From positions 1-64,000 of the forward strand of contig NZ_JAFCLG010000006.1 of NCBI RefSeq assembly GCF_018129685.1: a DNA stretch of 64,000 nucleotides, read 5' to 3'. The notes under the pieces are model-generated. The model made no database searches, had not been told where the DNA came from, and was given only the letters and a program-made list of their open reading frames with translations. Origin of the DNA: Bradyrhizobium manausense. Lineage in GTDB: Bacteria > Pseudomonadota > Alphaproteobacteria > Rhizobiales > Xanthobacteraceae. Within the stretch, counting starts at the first letter, position 1. The number at the start of each line of letters is the position of its first letter. This document shows positions 50,217 to 59,264 of this stretch, one piece after another. The translations under genes and the position numbers were made by a program.

Positions 50217-50995
50217 GCGCGCACCTCCCGCCACCAGTGCACGCCATAGGCGATCGTGCCGGCCACAAGGCCGCTGACGAGGATGTCGAGGCCGGAGTTC
50301 ATCTTCGCCGCCAGCGGATAGAGCAGAACGCCAAGCGCGAGCGCGACGACATCAGCGACCTCGCGGCTGTTGCGGGCGGTCGAGAACAGGAACGACAGCG
50401 GCGTCAGCAGCAGGATCGCCGCTCCAAGTGTCTGCGTCAGATTGGCTGCGAGGAAATAGCCGATCGTGTTGGCGGTGAGACACACCGAGACCAGACCGAA
50501 GCCAAGCCCGTTCACGAAGGCAATGCGCCGCTCGCGCGGTACCTGCGGCAGGAAGCGATGGCACTCGACCCATAGCGTCACGGCCGTGAGATGCGCAGCA
50601 AAGAACAGCTCGCCGCGCTTGGTCGTCGGCGTGCGCATCAGCGGCAGTACCGAGACCACCATCGGAAACAGCCTGATGGCGCTGACGGTGACCGCGATCG
50701 CCGACTGGATGACCGTCGCGCCCGAACCGAGCGTGGTGATCAGGATGATCTGCGCGGGACCTGCCCAGACGAACAACGTCGAGCAGAGCGCCCAGAGCAG
50801 GCTGAAATGGGTGTCATGGGCCAGCGCTCCGATGCCGAGATAGGTCGCGAACAGGACGAGCGTGAGGATCGTCTGCGTGATCGACCGCAGCCCCCAGCCG
50901 AAGGCGCGCCACGGACTTTGCCATTGAGGGGAATCTAGCGGAGGAAGCGCCACGGGAGCTTGGCCGAACAGTGAAGAATCTTGCCTTGCCTGCAT
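50213..50995 (-). CDS. azlC: AzlC-family branched-chain amino acid exporter subunit
   Basis: AzlC (260 aa) is the large subunit of the AzlCD exporter. It has several hydrophobic helices; family-typical parts are 'GWGLRSITQTILTLVLFATYLGIGALAHD', 'FVWAGPAQIILITTLGSGAT', 'IRLFPMVVSVLPLMRTP' and 'GFGLVSVCLTANTIGYFLAANL'. ATG 50995 is preferred; an upstream in-frame reading adds a non-conserved leader. It shares a four-base overlap with azlD. No Lrp-like regulator is adjacent. Confidence 0.9.
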   Translation of the reverse strand: MQARQDSSLFGQAPVALPPLDSPQWQSPWRAFGWGLRSITQTILTLVLFATYLGIGALAHDTHFSLLWALCSTLFVWAGPAQIILITTLGSGATVIQSAIAVTVSAIRLFPMVVSVLPLMRTPTTKRGELFFAAHLTAVTLWVECHRFLPQVPRERRIAFVNGLGFGLVSVCLTANTIGYFLAANLTQTLGAAILLLTPLSFLFSTARNSREVADVVALALGVLLYPLAAKMNSGLDILVSGLVAGTIAYGVHWWREVRA

Positions 50996-51059
50996 AACGG
51001 GCAATGCCCGGGCTGACGTCAAGGAAGCCCGGGGCGGGGCTGGCATGCGCGGCACTGCC

Positions 51060-52100
51060 CTAGCCGCTCACGCCCCTGTTCTTCAGCACAAAGCACGCCC
51101 CGCCCGCTTTGCGGATGCGGTTGCAGAGGTCGTCGGCCTCGGGTCGCGTATCGGTGCCGATGCGGACCTGGTAGAAGGCGTGCGACCCGCGGCTGCGCAC
51201 CACCGAGCTCAGCAGGCTCGGATCGCGTTCGCCGATCACGGCGCTGAGGCGCGTCACGGCGCGGGAATACATTGCCAGCGCCTTGTTGCGGTCGAATCCG
51301 GCGGCGAGCTGCACACCCCAGAGCTTGGCGGCGGCGAGCTCGACATGCTGCTCCAGCTCGGCGACGAACGGGTTCGGCGCGCGCTTGAGCAGCGCCATCA
51401 GGTCGCGGCAGCTCGTCGGCGGTGAGCTCGGCGGCCCCTTGCCCGTGCTGCCGGCCTTCGCCCATGTGTCAACGCTCGCACCGGTAATGGCGTAGACGTA
51501 GTTGCGGGTCTGCTCCGGCATGCCTCCGGTGCCGGCGAGCCATTCCTGGACCCGCCGCGGGCCCGCATTGTAGGCGGCTGCGGCGAGACCGAGATTGCCG
51601 AACTGGTTGCGCAGCTCGTTCAGGAACTCCGCCGCTTTCGGCAGGGCCTGAACCGGATTGAACGGATTGAGCAGCCCGCGCTCGCTCGCGGTGCCCGGCA
51701 TGAACTGCGCAATGCCTTGTGCCTGCTCGCCGCTGCGCGTGATCGGGCCCACCGCGTCGGCCTGGAAACGGCTCTCCTGCCAGATGACGCGGGCGAAAAA
51801 TTCCAGCGGCAGATTGGCATCGCGCGCGGCCGCCTCCACGATCAGGCAGATCGATTCCCTTGTGTCGCTCTCACGCGCATCCGTGGCTTTCCGCGGTGGA
51901 TATGCAAGCTCCTCGACGCTGGGAATGGCGACACCTGTCTTCGCGGGCGAGTCGTCCCATGCCGCCGCCTCCATCGCCGAGACGAGCAGTGCTGCGAGGC
52001 AGATTGACGCAATTCTCGCCAGCCGTGCCCAAGCAACGCAATGGCGGAGGCCGGTGAGGCGTGCAACAAGATGATCTGCCATGTTGTGGCGTCGTGTCAT
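51060..52100 (-). CDS. Lytic transglycosylase with C-terminal SPOR-like domain
   Basis: A peptidoglycan lytic transglycosylase of 346 aa. After an N-terminal hydrophobic signal ('LARIASICLAALLVSAMEAAA'), the SLT domain has the catalytic glutamate in 'RVIWQESRFQADAVGPITRSGEQAQGIAQFMPGTASERG' and the 'AYNAGPRRVQEWLAG' motif. The last third ends in a SPOR-like fold ('YQVRIGTDTRPEADDLCNRIRKAGGACFVLKN'), which binds denuded glycan strands. Three candidate ATGs are 52118, 52100 and 52082; I use 52100. It is divergent from the DctP gene with only about 45 bases between starts. Confidence 0.92.
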   Translation of the reverse strand: MTRRHNMADHLVARLTGLRHCVAWARLARIASICLAALLVSAMEAAAWDDSPAKTGVAIPSVEELAYPPRKATDARESDTRESICLIVEAAARDANLPLEFFARVIWQESRFQADAVGPITRSGEQAQGIAQFMPGTASERGLLNPFNPVQALPKAAEFLNELRNQFGNLGLAAAAYNAGPRRVQEWLAGTGGMPEQTRNYVYAITGASVDTWAKAGSTGKGPPSSPPTSCRDLMALLKRAPNPFVAELEQHVELAAAKLWGVQLAAGFDRNKALAMYSRAVTRLSAVIGERDPSLLSSVVRSRGSHAFYQVRIGTDTRPEADDLCNRIRKAGGACFVLKNRGVSG

Positions 52101-52145
52101 GGATCGTCGAGCTGCCAATCTATGTTGTCTGACCTGCTTGTCTCA

Positions 52146-53150
52146 ATGCGTTCCCTCGCCAACAGGATCCCTGCCCTCCTTGCCCTCGCCGCGCTCGCCT
52201 TGGGCACCGCACCGGCCATAGGGCAAGTCGCCCCTCAAGTGGTCTGGCGGATGGCGACTGAATATCCTGACAACAACATCTCGGGGATCGGGCTCACGAC
52301 TTTCGCCGATCGCGTGGCCACGCGTACAAACCGTTTCGTGACCGTCACCAACGCCTTCGACAATCAGCTGAAGATCAGCTCTGGCGAGATGCCGCGCGCG
52401 GTGCTGGACGGCCGGGTTACCGGCGGGGATGCCTTCGCAGGCGCGCTCTCCGGCATCGATCCCGTGCTCGGCCTCTCGACGCTGCCCTTCCTGATCCAAT
52501 CGGTCGATCTCGCCCATGCTGCCAACGCGCGTGCGCGCCCTCTCTACGAAAAGGCACTCGCCGCGCGCGGTCTCAAGCTGCTCTACGTGACGGTCTGGCC
52601 GGCCACGGGCCTTTGGTCGGACCGCGCGCTCGCAGGCGCCGATGACCTGCCGAAACTCAATTTGCGTGCTTACGATGCCAATTCAAGCGAGGTGATGAAG
52701 GCAGCGGGCGCGAACGCGCAATTCCTGCCGATGGATACCGCGCTGGCTGGCCTCAGGGAACGTCGGCTGAATGCGTTCCTCACCTCCGGCGACGGCGGCG
52801 CGGGACGCAAATTGTGGGACTTCCTGCCCTATTTCACGGCCATCAACTACGCAATGCCGGTCTCGATCGCTTTCGTCCGCGACGAGGCATTTGCCGCGCT
52901 GCCAGAGCCAATGCAGCGCGAGGTCCTGGCTGCTGCCGCCGAAACAGAGCAGAGCCAGCTCGCACTGCTGACCCACCGCACGTCCGAGAATTATGCGCGC
53001 ATGCGCGACAACGGCGTCAAGATCGCCGAGCCCGCACCGCCATCGCTCGTGGCGGCGCTGCGAGCGGCCGCGACGGGCACGATCGCCGCCTGGGAGGCAC
53101 GGGCCGGCGCGGATGCCGCCGCGATCGTCGAATGGGCGAAACAGCAATAA
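52146..53150 (+). CDS. TRAP transporter solute-binding protein (DctP-like), orphan
   Basis: A periplasmic binding protein of 334 aa of the TRAP/DctP family. The signal peptide is present ('LANRIPALLALAALALGTAPAIGQ'), and the mature part has 'LTTFADRVATRTNRFVTVTNAFDNQLK', 'DPVLGLSTLPFLIQSVDLAHAANARARPLYEKALAARGLKLLYVTVWPATGLW' and 'DDLPKLNLRAYDANSSEVMKAAGA'. No dctQ or dctM membrane gene is beside it, so it may serve a system elsewhere or have another role. ATG 52146 is preferred; 52122 is possible. Confidence 0.88.
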   Translation: MRSLANRIPALLALAALALGTAPAIGQVAPQVVWRMATEYPDNNISGIGLTTFADRVATRTNRFVTVTNAFDNQLKISSGEMPRAVLDGRVTGGDAFAGALSGIDPVLGLSTLPFLIQSVDLAHAANARARPLYEKALAARGLKLLYVTVWPATGLWSDRALAGADDLPKLNLRAYDANSSEVMKAAGANAQFLPMDTALAGLRERRLNAFLTSGDGGAGRKLWDFLPYFTAINYAMPVSIAFVRDEAFAALPEPMQREVLAAAAETEQSQLALLTHRTSENYARMRDNGVKIAEPAPPSLVAALRAAATGTIAAWEARAGADAAAIVEWAKQQ

Positions 53151-53169
53151 GGCGCTCGCCTTGGCTGCT

Positions 53170-53370
53170 TCAGTTCGTAACGGGAACCAGGTTTTCGCCC
53201 TTGATGGCGCGGTCGAGGGCGTCGATCAAAGCCTGGATCTCCACGAACTTGTTGCGCGCCCGCTCGGCGGTGTCGCGCACGAAGGGAGCCGCCAACACTT
53301 TCGCATGTGCGTCCCGGTCTTCGATCATGCGATCACGGGCCTTCTTCAGTGTTTCAAGTCGCTCACTCAT
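53170..53370 (-). CDS. Hypothetical 66-aa coiled-coil-like protein
   Basis: A charged helical protein of 66 aa ('SERLETLKKARDRMIEDRDAHAKVL', 'FVRDTAERARNKFVEIQALIDALDRAIKGE'). The heptad pattern suggests one or two amphipathic or coiled-coil helices, with no signal or membrane segment. I do not recognise a named family. It is convergent with the DctP gene. ATG at 53370 has GGAG upstream with normal spacing. Confidence 0.78.
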   Translation of the reverse strand: MSERLETLKKARDRMIEDRDAHAKVLAAPFVRDTAERARNKFVEIQALIDALDRAIKGENLVPVTN

Positions 53371-53640
53371 TCGGGCTCTCCTTCAGATCGGCACGGGGCG
53401 AAATCGAGGCATGCGCGCTCCCCGCCCAGTCGGCGGCAGCGCTGGCGACTCTCAGTCACCGGTGAATGCCAGGGGAAATGCGGTGATGGGGCGACCCTAC
53501 GCCGACGCCCGGCAGATAGCGAGCTTTGATGCGCCATATGACCTCAACAGGGCGGATTTCGACGCGCCGATCGTTCCGCGTTGCCTTGGAGGGCAGCCTC
53601 GTCTAGGTCAAGCAGCGGTATCAACGCGGGCACGACCGGC

Positions 53641-54279
53641 ATGGCGACCATCTTCTTCGATCTCGACGGCACGCTGACCAATCCGAAACCCGGGATCACG
53701 CGCTCGATCCAGTATGCGCTGGAGCGGCTGAGCCTTGCCGTCCCGAGCGAGGATGAGCTGACCTGGTGCATCGGGCCGCCGCTGCATGCGAGCCTGAAGA
53801 AGCTCACCGGGACCGACGCACTGGCCGACCGGGCGCTGCTGCTCTACCGCGAACGCTTCAGCGAAGTCGGCCTGTTCGAGAACGAGGCCTATGCCGGCAT
53901 CATCGACACCCTGACGACGATTGCCGCAACCGACCAGCGCCTGTTCGTTGCGACCAGCAAACCCGCCGTCTACGCCACCCGCATCGTCGAACACTTTGGC
54001 CTGAAGCCGTATTTCGAGCGCGTATACGGCTCCGAGCTCGACGGCACACGTGTCGACAAGCGCGACCTGCTGCGCCACGCGCTCGACGAGACCAGGGTCG
54101 ATGCGACCAGCGCCATCATGATCGGCGACCGCAGCCATGACGTGCTCGGCGCCCGCGCCAACGGCATGACCGCGATCGGCGTGCTCTATGGCTACGGCAG
54201 CGAGGCCGAGCTGAGGGACGCCGGCGCGCACCACATCTGTGCCGCGCATCCGGAGCTGCTCGGTCATTGCTTGGCCTAG
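53641..54279 (+). CDS. HAD-family hydrolase (phosphoglycolate-phosphatase-like)
   Basis: A HAD-superfamily phosphatase of 212 aa. 'FFDLDGTLTNPKPG' has the nucleophile D7 and general acid D9, 'LFVATSKPAVYATRIVEHFGL' the second motif, and 'SAIMIGDRSHDVLGARANGMTAIGVLYGYGS' the metal-binding acids. It resembles the Gph/5'-nucleotidase group, but the substrate is not specific from sequence. ATG 53641 is used; the longer reading starting near 53581 lacks a ribosome site. It is convergent with, and its last four bases overlap, the unknown gene at 54276. Confidence 0.92.
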   Translation: MATIFFDLDGTLTNPKPGITRSIQYALERLSLAVPSEDELTWCIGPPLHASLKKLTGTDALADRALLLYRERFSEVGLFENEAYAGIIDTLTTIAATDQRLFVATSKPAVYATRIVEHFGLKPYFERVYGSELDGTRVDKRDLLRHALDETRVDATSAIMIGDRSHDVLGARANGMTAIGVLYGYGSEAELRDAGAHHICAAHPELLGHCLA

Positions 54280-54734
54280 ACGCTGACGGTCTCCACCGCC
54301 GTCAACATTCCGGTCTTGGCGTGGCAGTTCAGATATTCAAAGAACTGCTCGTCGGCGGCCGCCACCGTAACTTCATGATAGAGCCGCAGCTTGGCTGACG
54401 GCCCCAGCATCGAGAGATATTTCATCGCCGCGCCGAAGATCCTGACGTGGGTCGGGTGCGATTCCGCCAAACGTTCCAGCGCAGCCAAGCTCCTCCGCCG
54501 GCTCTGGCCGTAGGATTTCTCGCTCGCCTTGCCGTCGGCCGGGAGCACCTGCATGTAGCGCTTGGCGTAGCAGCCAATCGCAAGCCCGTCGTCGCGCAAG
54601 AAATCTATGCCCTCGCGCAGCACCGGCTCGACCTCGTCGAGGTAGAGCTTTCGCTCGGACGCCTCGGCAATGCCCTCCCCTCGATCTCTCTGATCAGCTC
54701 GCTGCCGCGCCGATATCCGCCGGCTCGATGGCAT
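54276..54734 (-). CDS. Hypothetical protein downstream of nitrilase; start unresolved
   Basis: I do not recognise a family, but the frame looks coding: 'KLYLDEVEPVLREGIDFLRDDGLAIGCYAKRYMQVLPADG', 'SHPTHVRIFGAAMKYLSMLGPSAKLRLYHEVTVAAADEQFFEYLNCH'. It is about 127 aa in the well-supported part. No ATG or GTG starts it cleanly: the first in-frame ATG upstream is at 54734, 41 bases inside the nitrilase gene; an ATT preceded by a GGGGAGGG ribosome-like site lies in frame nearer the coding part. I give the ATG-based limit. It is probably co-transcribed with the nitrilase. Confidence 0.6.
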   Translation of the reverse strand: MPSSRRISARQRADQRDRGEGIAEASERKLYLDEVEPVLREGIDFLRDDGLAIGCYAKRYMQVLPADGKASEKSYGQSRRRSLAALERLAESHPTHVRIFGAAMKYLSMLGPSAKLRLYHEVTVAAADEQFFEYLNCHAKTGMLTAVETVSV

Positions 54735-55710
54735 CAACTGGCAGTGCGAACTGCTCGACGCGCTTGTAAGGCTTCTTGTTGAGCAGCAGCCGCGTAACGT
54801 CGGGCCGTGAATAATGTCCGGCAGGATCGGCGGCGTTCTTGGCGACACCAATGGCACCGAGATCGATCTCGGCAATCAAAAGCCCCTCCTGGTCCGGCGC
54901 GAGCTTGCCGCCGATCTGGCTGCCGTCAGGGCCGTAGATCGCGGCAAAACCACCGCCGACATGCAGCAGCGCATTCTTGTCCGGCCGGTCGCAGAGCTCG
55001 TCAATCATCGCCTGAGAGACGGTCGCGCACGGCGCGAGCACGAAGCAGGAGCCTTCCACCGCATAGACACGGGAGGCGGCGTTGTTGACCTCGGCGCCGA
55101 GGGCTGGTGCGAAGGGATCGTAGAGCGAGAAGCTCGGCCAGGCCGCGACATGCACCTGCTCGTTCTGGGCGTACATCGCATATTTGGACAGCGGCTGGAG
55201 ATGCTCCCAGCAGCACAGCGCACCCAAGCGGCCGATGTCGGGGCGCGCGTGGACCGCAAGATCGCTGCCGTCGCCCTCGCCATAGACGGTGCGCTCGGCG
55301 TGGGTCGGCCGTAATTTACGCCGCTTCGCAATGGTCTCGCCGTCGGGCCCGATCAGCCATTGCGCCAGATAGAGGCTTCCACCGTCGCGCTCGGACAAGC
55401 CGATCACGGCGGTAAGCCTGGCCTTGCGGACGGCGTCACGCAGTCGCTCGGCCTGCGGGGTGTCATAGGCAAGCGAATTATCAAAGTAGCGCTGCACGAA
55501 ACCGCGGCCGATCGCCCAGGCCGGCGAGTCCATCCAGATATGCCAGGGGTAACCGGGGATGAAAGCCTCGGGAAACGCGATCAGCTTGGCGCCTTTCTCG
55601 GCGGCTTCTCCGATCAACGCGATCGACTTGTCGATCGAGGCGTCGAGGTCGAGCCAGGCGGGGGCCGCCTGCACCACCGCGACCTTGTATTTCGGATGCT
55701 CGATACCCAT
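54694..55710 (-). CDS. Nitrilase
   Basis: A carbon-nitrogen hydrolase (338 aa) that converts nitriles to carboxylic acids and ammonia. The catalytic triad is in place: E48 in 'FPEAFIPGYPW', K132 in 'RRKLRPTHAER' and C167 in 'LGALCCWEHLQPLSKYAMY'. This second cysteine motif with WEH is that of true nitrilases and not of amidases. ATG 55710 has GGAGG five bases upstream. It is divergent from an AraC regulator gene with a gap of about 195 bases, the usual nitrilase-regulator arrangement. Nitrilases with characterised activity are known in this genus; the exact substrate cannot be told here. Confidence 0.94.
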   Translation of the reverse strand: MGIEHPKYKVAVVQAAPAWLDLDASIDKSIALIGEAAEKGAKLIAFPEAFIPGYPWHIWMDSPAWAIGRGFVQRYFDNSLAYDTPQAERLRDAVRKARLTAVIGLSERDGGSLYLAQWLIGPDGETIAKRRKLRPTHAERTVYGEGDGSDLAVHARPDIGRLGALCCWEHLQPLSKYAMYAQNEQVHVAAWPSFSLYDPFAPALGAEVNNAASRVYAVEGSCFVLAPCATVSQAMIDELCDRPDKNALLHVGGGFAAIYGPDGSQIGGKLAPDQEGLLIAEIDLGAIGVAKNAADPAGHYSRPDVTRLLLNKKPYKRVEQFALPVDAIEPADIGAAAS

Positions 55711-55905
55711 TGCCGCCTCCATTCCTGGTTGATCCAAGACCACGTCCGATGCAGTCTATTGAGCCAAGCCGGGCGGCCGCCTGCTCGACCACGGCGGAAC
55801 AAAAATTCGACTGGAGGGATCGCCGCCCGGTACGGAACTTGCCTGCGCTCAGGCGGATCTGCGCCACCACGCGGTCTTGCGGGAAGTGAAAGGGGGGCTT
55901 GCCAG

Positions 55906-56862
55906 ATGCCAATCCAGTTCACGACAGACGGCAGCCCCGGCTACCGCCGGCTCGCCCTTTGGCAGGACATCGTCTGCGACGTCTTCGTCGGGCTCGACTG
56001 CAAGTCGGACCTCGGCAGCGCCTTTCATGGCTCGGTCACGCAAGTCCCGCTCGGCAAGGCCGTTTGCTCCGAGGTCTGCTCGGACCGCCAGCACGTGTTC
56101 CGCACGCCCTCGCGGATCGCGCGCTCGGATCAGGATTACGTTCTAGTCGCGCTCGGCAATCGCGGTGATGGCGGCGTCGTGCAGGACGGCCGTGAGACCG
56201 TGATCCATCCCGGCGAGTTCGCGCTCTACGACACCACGCGTCCCTATGAGCTGAAGTTCAAGGACACGTTCTCCCAGACCATCTTCAAGGTGCCACGCCA
56301 GATGCTGCAGCGGCGGCTTGGCGGCACCGAAACGCTCACCGCAATCACGTTTGGGGCCGATGCGCCGGTCGAACGGCTCGCTTATGATTTCATCTCCAGG
56401 CTCTGCCAGAGCGCGGACCGGCTCGCGCCGAACAGCGCAGCGGCCTTATCCGAGCAAGCCGTCGACTTGCTCGCAATGGCGCTGAGCGAGCGGCTCGGCG
56501 GGACATCGCTGCCGTCCTCGACCCATCGCTCCGCCCTGCTCTACCGGCTCAAGGCGCATATCCGCGCGCGCCTCGCCGATCCCGACCTTTCGCTGGCCGA
56601 GACCGCCGCCGCGCTCGGCATCTCATCGCGCTACGTCAACGATCTTCTTGCCGACGAGGACACCTCGTTCCAGCGTCATGTGCTTGCCGAGCGTCTCGCC
56701 CAATGCAAACGGGACCTCGCCTCGCCCATGCTTGCTCAGCGCCACATCAGCGAGATCGCGTTTGCATGGGGCTTTAACGACCTCTCGCATTTCGGCCGCG
56801 TTTTCCGCGAGCATTTCGGGATGTCGCCGCGCGACTTCAGGCAGAGCCAACTGCGACACTGA
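55906..56862 (+). CDS. AraC-family transcriptional regulator
   Basis: An AraC/XylS regulator of 318 aa. The N-terminal half is the AraC-binding-like domain found in NitR-type regulators ('LALWQDIVCDVFVGLDCKSD', 'VIHPGEFALYDTTRPYELKFKDTF'). The C-terminal pair of helix-turn-helix units is 'LAETAAALGISSRYVNDLLADEDTSFQRHVLAERLAQCKRDL' and 'HISEIAFAWGFNDLSHFGRVFREHFGMSPRDFRQ'. ATG 55906 has AGGGGGG upstream. Divergent from the nitrilase gene, which it probably activates. The inducer is inferred to be a nitrile. Confidence 0.93.
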   Translation: MPIQFTTDGSPGYRRLALWQDIVCDVFVGLDCKSDLGSAFHGSVTQVPLGKAVCSEVCSDRQHVFRTPSRIARSDQDYVLVALGNRGDGGVVQDGRETVIHPGEFALYDTTRPYELKFKDTFSQTIFKVPRQMLQRRLGGTETLTAITFGADAPVERLAYDFISRLCQSADRLAPNSAAALSEQAVDLLAMALSERLGGTSLPSSTHRSALLYRLKAHIRARLADPDLSLAETAAALGISSRYVNDLLADEDTSFQRHVLAERLAQCKRDLASPMLAQRHISEIAFAWGFNDLSHFGRVFREHFGMSPRDFRQSQLRH

Positions 56863-57115
56863 CGTCAAGTCCAGTCAGCTATCATCGCAAATCCCGGTGC
56901 GGTCGGCTGGTCCCCGACCAAGGATCGTATCGCAAAGCTCGATGCCGCGAGCAAAGGTGACGCTGCCCTATCCGCATCGGCACCAGCGCGGCACCTTCTC
57001 CGACCGCAATCCGTCGCCGGTGTATTTGGCTAACGCGCAAGGGCCGCCTTGATTTGAGCTGTATCAATCCTGCCCGTACGGATCGTGGCATCGTGCTGCC
57101 TTGCGAGGCAGCCCG

Positions 57116-57277
57116 ATGCGCCGATTTGCCATGAAAGCCTTGTTCACCGCCCTCAATCTCGATCGCACCGAGCGGACGCGGATCGACTGGGATCGCCGCG
57201 TCGTGATCATTTCAACGGCCGTGACGGTTGGGCTGATCGCGCTTTATGCCTATGGCAAGGCAACTTCGCGATGGTGA
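57116..57277 (+). CDS. Small membrane protein upstream of cytochrome c
   Basis: A 53-aa protein with one membrane helix ('RVVIISTAVTVGLIALYAYG') after a basic, aspartate-containing leader ('LFTALNLDRTERTRIDWDRR'). The end is short and basic. I do not recognise a family. Its stop overlaps the region where the cytochrome c gene begins, so the two are probably co-translated. ATG at 57116 is used, though the next in-frame ATG at 57131 is possible. Confidence 0.7.
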   Translation: MRRFAMKALFTALNLDRTERTRIDWDRRVVIISTAVTVGLIALYAYGKATSRW

Positions 57278-57645
57278 GGAGACCGGGCGCATCGCAGGGA
57301 ATGGCTGTGATCAAGTCGGCGTCTTCGACTCTACTCCTGATTGGCCTGTCGTGTGCTTCATCCGCCCACGCGCTGGATGCCGAGCAGCAGCACGGTCAAG
57401 CCCTGCTGGAAAAAATGTGCTCACGCTGCCATGCGGTAGGCACGACCGGTACGAGCCCGAATGAGCTGGCCCCACCCTTCCGTAGCCTGGGTGAAAACAA
57501 GCTTTACGACCCTGATTTCCCAGTGCGCCTCCAAGAAGGTTACAGCAGCATTCATCGATTCATGCCGACCTTCCGCTTCGACCGGGAGAACGCCGAGGCC
57601 GTCACCAACTACCTCAAGGCCATTCAGGTGCGAAAGAAGAACTAA
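57271..57645 (+). CDS. Class I mono-haem cytochrome c
   Basis: A c-type cytochrome of about 124 aa. The haem motif CxxCH is 'CSRCHAVG', and the sixth ligand is probably the methionine in 'HRFMPTFRFDR'. A signal peptide ('SSTLLLIGLSCASSAHA') puts it in the periplasm. ATG 57271 overlaps the stop of the small membrane protein; ATG 57301 is a plausible second choice that gives a shorter signal. It may be an electron carrier for a membrane-bound oxidase. No oxidase is adjacent. Confidence 0.9.
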   Translation: MVRRPGASQGMAVIKSASSTLLLIGLSCASSAHALDAEQQHGQALLEKMCSRCHAVGTTGTSPNELAPPFRSLGENKLYDPDFPVRLQEGYSSIHRFMPTFRFDRENAEAVTNYLKAIQVRKKN

Positions 57646-57769
57646 CCCAAGCCCCGCAAGTTATCGACTTGTGCCGTGGTGGGAACCGCCCGTGTCTTGC
57701 CGGGTTGCGGTCGATCACGCAATTTCCTAATCCGGTTTTCATCACGGCTCGAACCAAGCACGCCCCACC

Positions 57770-59191
57770 ATGTCGCCTGTCCCGACCGAACATGCCGACG
57801 GCCTGCCACAGCCTCAGCGCAATCAGGCCATCCTGACCATTGCGCTCAGCATCACCATGGCCGTCGTCGACAGCGCCATTGCCAATGTCGCACTGCCGAC
57901 GATCGCGACCGACCTGAACGCGAGTCCGGCGTTCTCGATCTGGATCGTCAACGGCTATCAGCTTGCGATCACGATCTCGCTGCTGCCGCTGGCCTCGCTT
58001 GGCGAGATCGTCGGCTATCGCCGCGTTTATCTGATCGGGCTCGCGCTATTCACGCTCGCATCCGCCTTCTGCGCACTGGCGCATACGCTGCCGCTGCTGA
58101 CGGTTGCCCGCATCATCCAGGGCTTTGGCGCGGCCGGCATCATGAGCGTCAATTCGGCGCTGGTTCGTTTCACCTATCCGCGCAGCCAGCTGGGCCGGGG
58201 CATCGGACTCAATGCGCTCGTCGTCGCCTTCTCCGCCGCGATCGGGCCGACGCTCGCTGCCGGCATCCTTGCGGTCGGCAGCTGGCCCTGGCTGTTCGCC
58301 ATCAACGTGCCGCTTGGCGTGGTGACGCTGCTGCTCGGCCTGCGCAGCCTCCCGCACACGACCCTGGCGGGCCATTCCTTCGACTGGCAGAGCGCCGGGC
58401 TCTCGGCGATCACCTTCGGCATCGGTATCGCCGCGATCGACAGCGTCGGCCACGGCGAGGCGACGTTCACCTGTCTCGTTCAGTTCGCCATCGCGATCAT
58501 CGCCGGTGCTCTGCTGATCTATCGCGAGACCCACATAAAGTCGCCGCTGTTGCCGGTCGACCTGCTGCGCATCCCGGTCTTCGGGCTGTCGATTGCGACC
58601 TCGATCGCTTCGTTCTGCGGCCAGATGCTGGCCTTCGTCGCGATGCCCTTCTACCTTCAGAGCCGCTTCGGCTACTCGGCGGTGCATATGGGCCTTCTGA
58701 TCACGCCATGGCCGATTGCGGTGGCGTGCGCCGCGCCCCTCGCCGGCCGGCTGGTCGAGCGCTATCCGGCCGGCCTGCTCGGCGGCATCGGGCTGACGCT
58801 GTTCGCCTGCGGCCTCGGCACGCTCGCTTTTCTGCCCCCAAGCCCGACGCCGCTTGACGTGGTCTGGCGGATGGCATTGGCGGGCTTCGGCTTCGGCCTG
58901 TTTCAGACGCCCAATAACCGCACCATGATCGCAGCCGCCCCGCGCGATCGCGCTGGCGGTGCCAGCGGCATGCTGGGCACGGCACGCCTGCTCGGCCAGA
59001 CCACCGGAGCTGCGCTGGTGGCGCTGTTCCTTGGCCGCTACCCGGCAGAGGGAACCCGGATTGCACTTCTCAGCGGCGTTGGATTTGCCCTCTGCGGCGC
59101 GATGCTAAGCCTGCTGCGGCTGTCGCCCGCAGGCGCACGCGGCGCCGAACACGTTCGGGTCCAGGACGATCAGCGCCTGCGGGGTGAATAG
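57770..59191 (+). CDS. MFS transporter, DHA2 family
   Basis: A drug:proton antiporter-type transporter of 473 aa with about fourteen helices. Family motifs include 'MAVVDSAIANVALPTIATDL' in the first helix region, 'GEIVGYRRVYLIGLALFTLASAFCALAHTLPLLTVARIIQGFGAAGIMSVN' and 'AIGPTLAAGILAVGSWPWLFAINVPLGVV' (motif C). It probably exports small compounds; specificity is unknown. ATG at 57770. No regulator lies directly beside it. Confidence 0.92.
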   Translation: MSPVPTEHADGLPQPQRNQAILTIALSITMAVVDSAIANVALPTIATDLNASPAFSIWIVNGYQLAITISLLPLASLGEIVGYRRVYLIGLALFTLASAFCALAHTLPLLTVARIIQGFGAAGIMSVNSALVRFTYPRSQLGRGIGLNALVVAFSAAIGPTLAAGILAVGSWPWLFAINVPLGVVTLLLGLRSLPHTTLAGHSFDWQSAGLSAITFGIGIAAIDSVGHGEATFTCLVQFAIAIIAGALLIYRETHIKSPLLPVDLLRIPVFGLSIATSIASFCGQMLAFVAMPFYLQSRFGYSAVHMGLLITPWPIAVACAAPLAGRLVERYPAGLLGGIGLTLFACGLGTLAFLPPSPTPLDVVWRMALAGFGFGLFQTPNNRTMIAAAPRDRAGGASGMLGTARLLGQTTGAALVALFLGRYPAEGTRIALLSGVGFALCGAMLSLLRLSPAGARGAEHVRVQDDQRLRGE

Positions 59192-59220
59192 GGTCCGACA
59201 AAATGTGATGCCGGCAAACA

Positions 59221-59246
59221 AAAGGCCGGCTCTGCAGCCGGCCTTT
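59221..59246. terminator. Bidirectional rho-independent terminator between the DHA2 gene and clpA
   Basis: AAAGGCCGGCT (59221-59231) and AGCCGGCCTTT (59236-59246) form a perfect 11-bp stem around a four-base loop. The base stem's A and T pairs give a T-rich flank on both strands. It ends clpA on the minus strand, 19 bases past its stop, and is 30 bases past the transporter's stop on the plus strand. Confidence 0.9.
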
Positions 59247-59264
59247 CGATTCATGATGCGCCGA

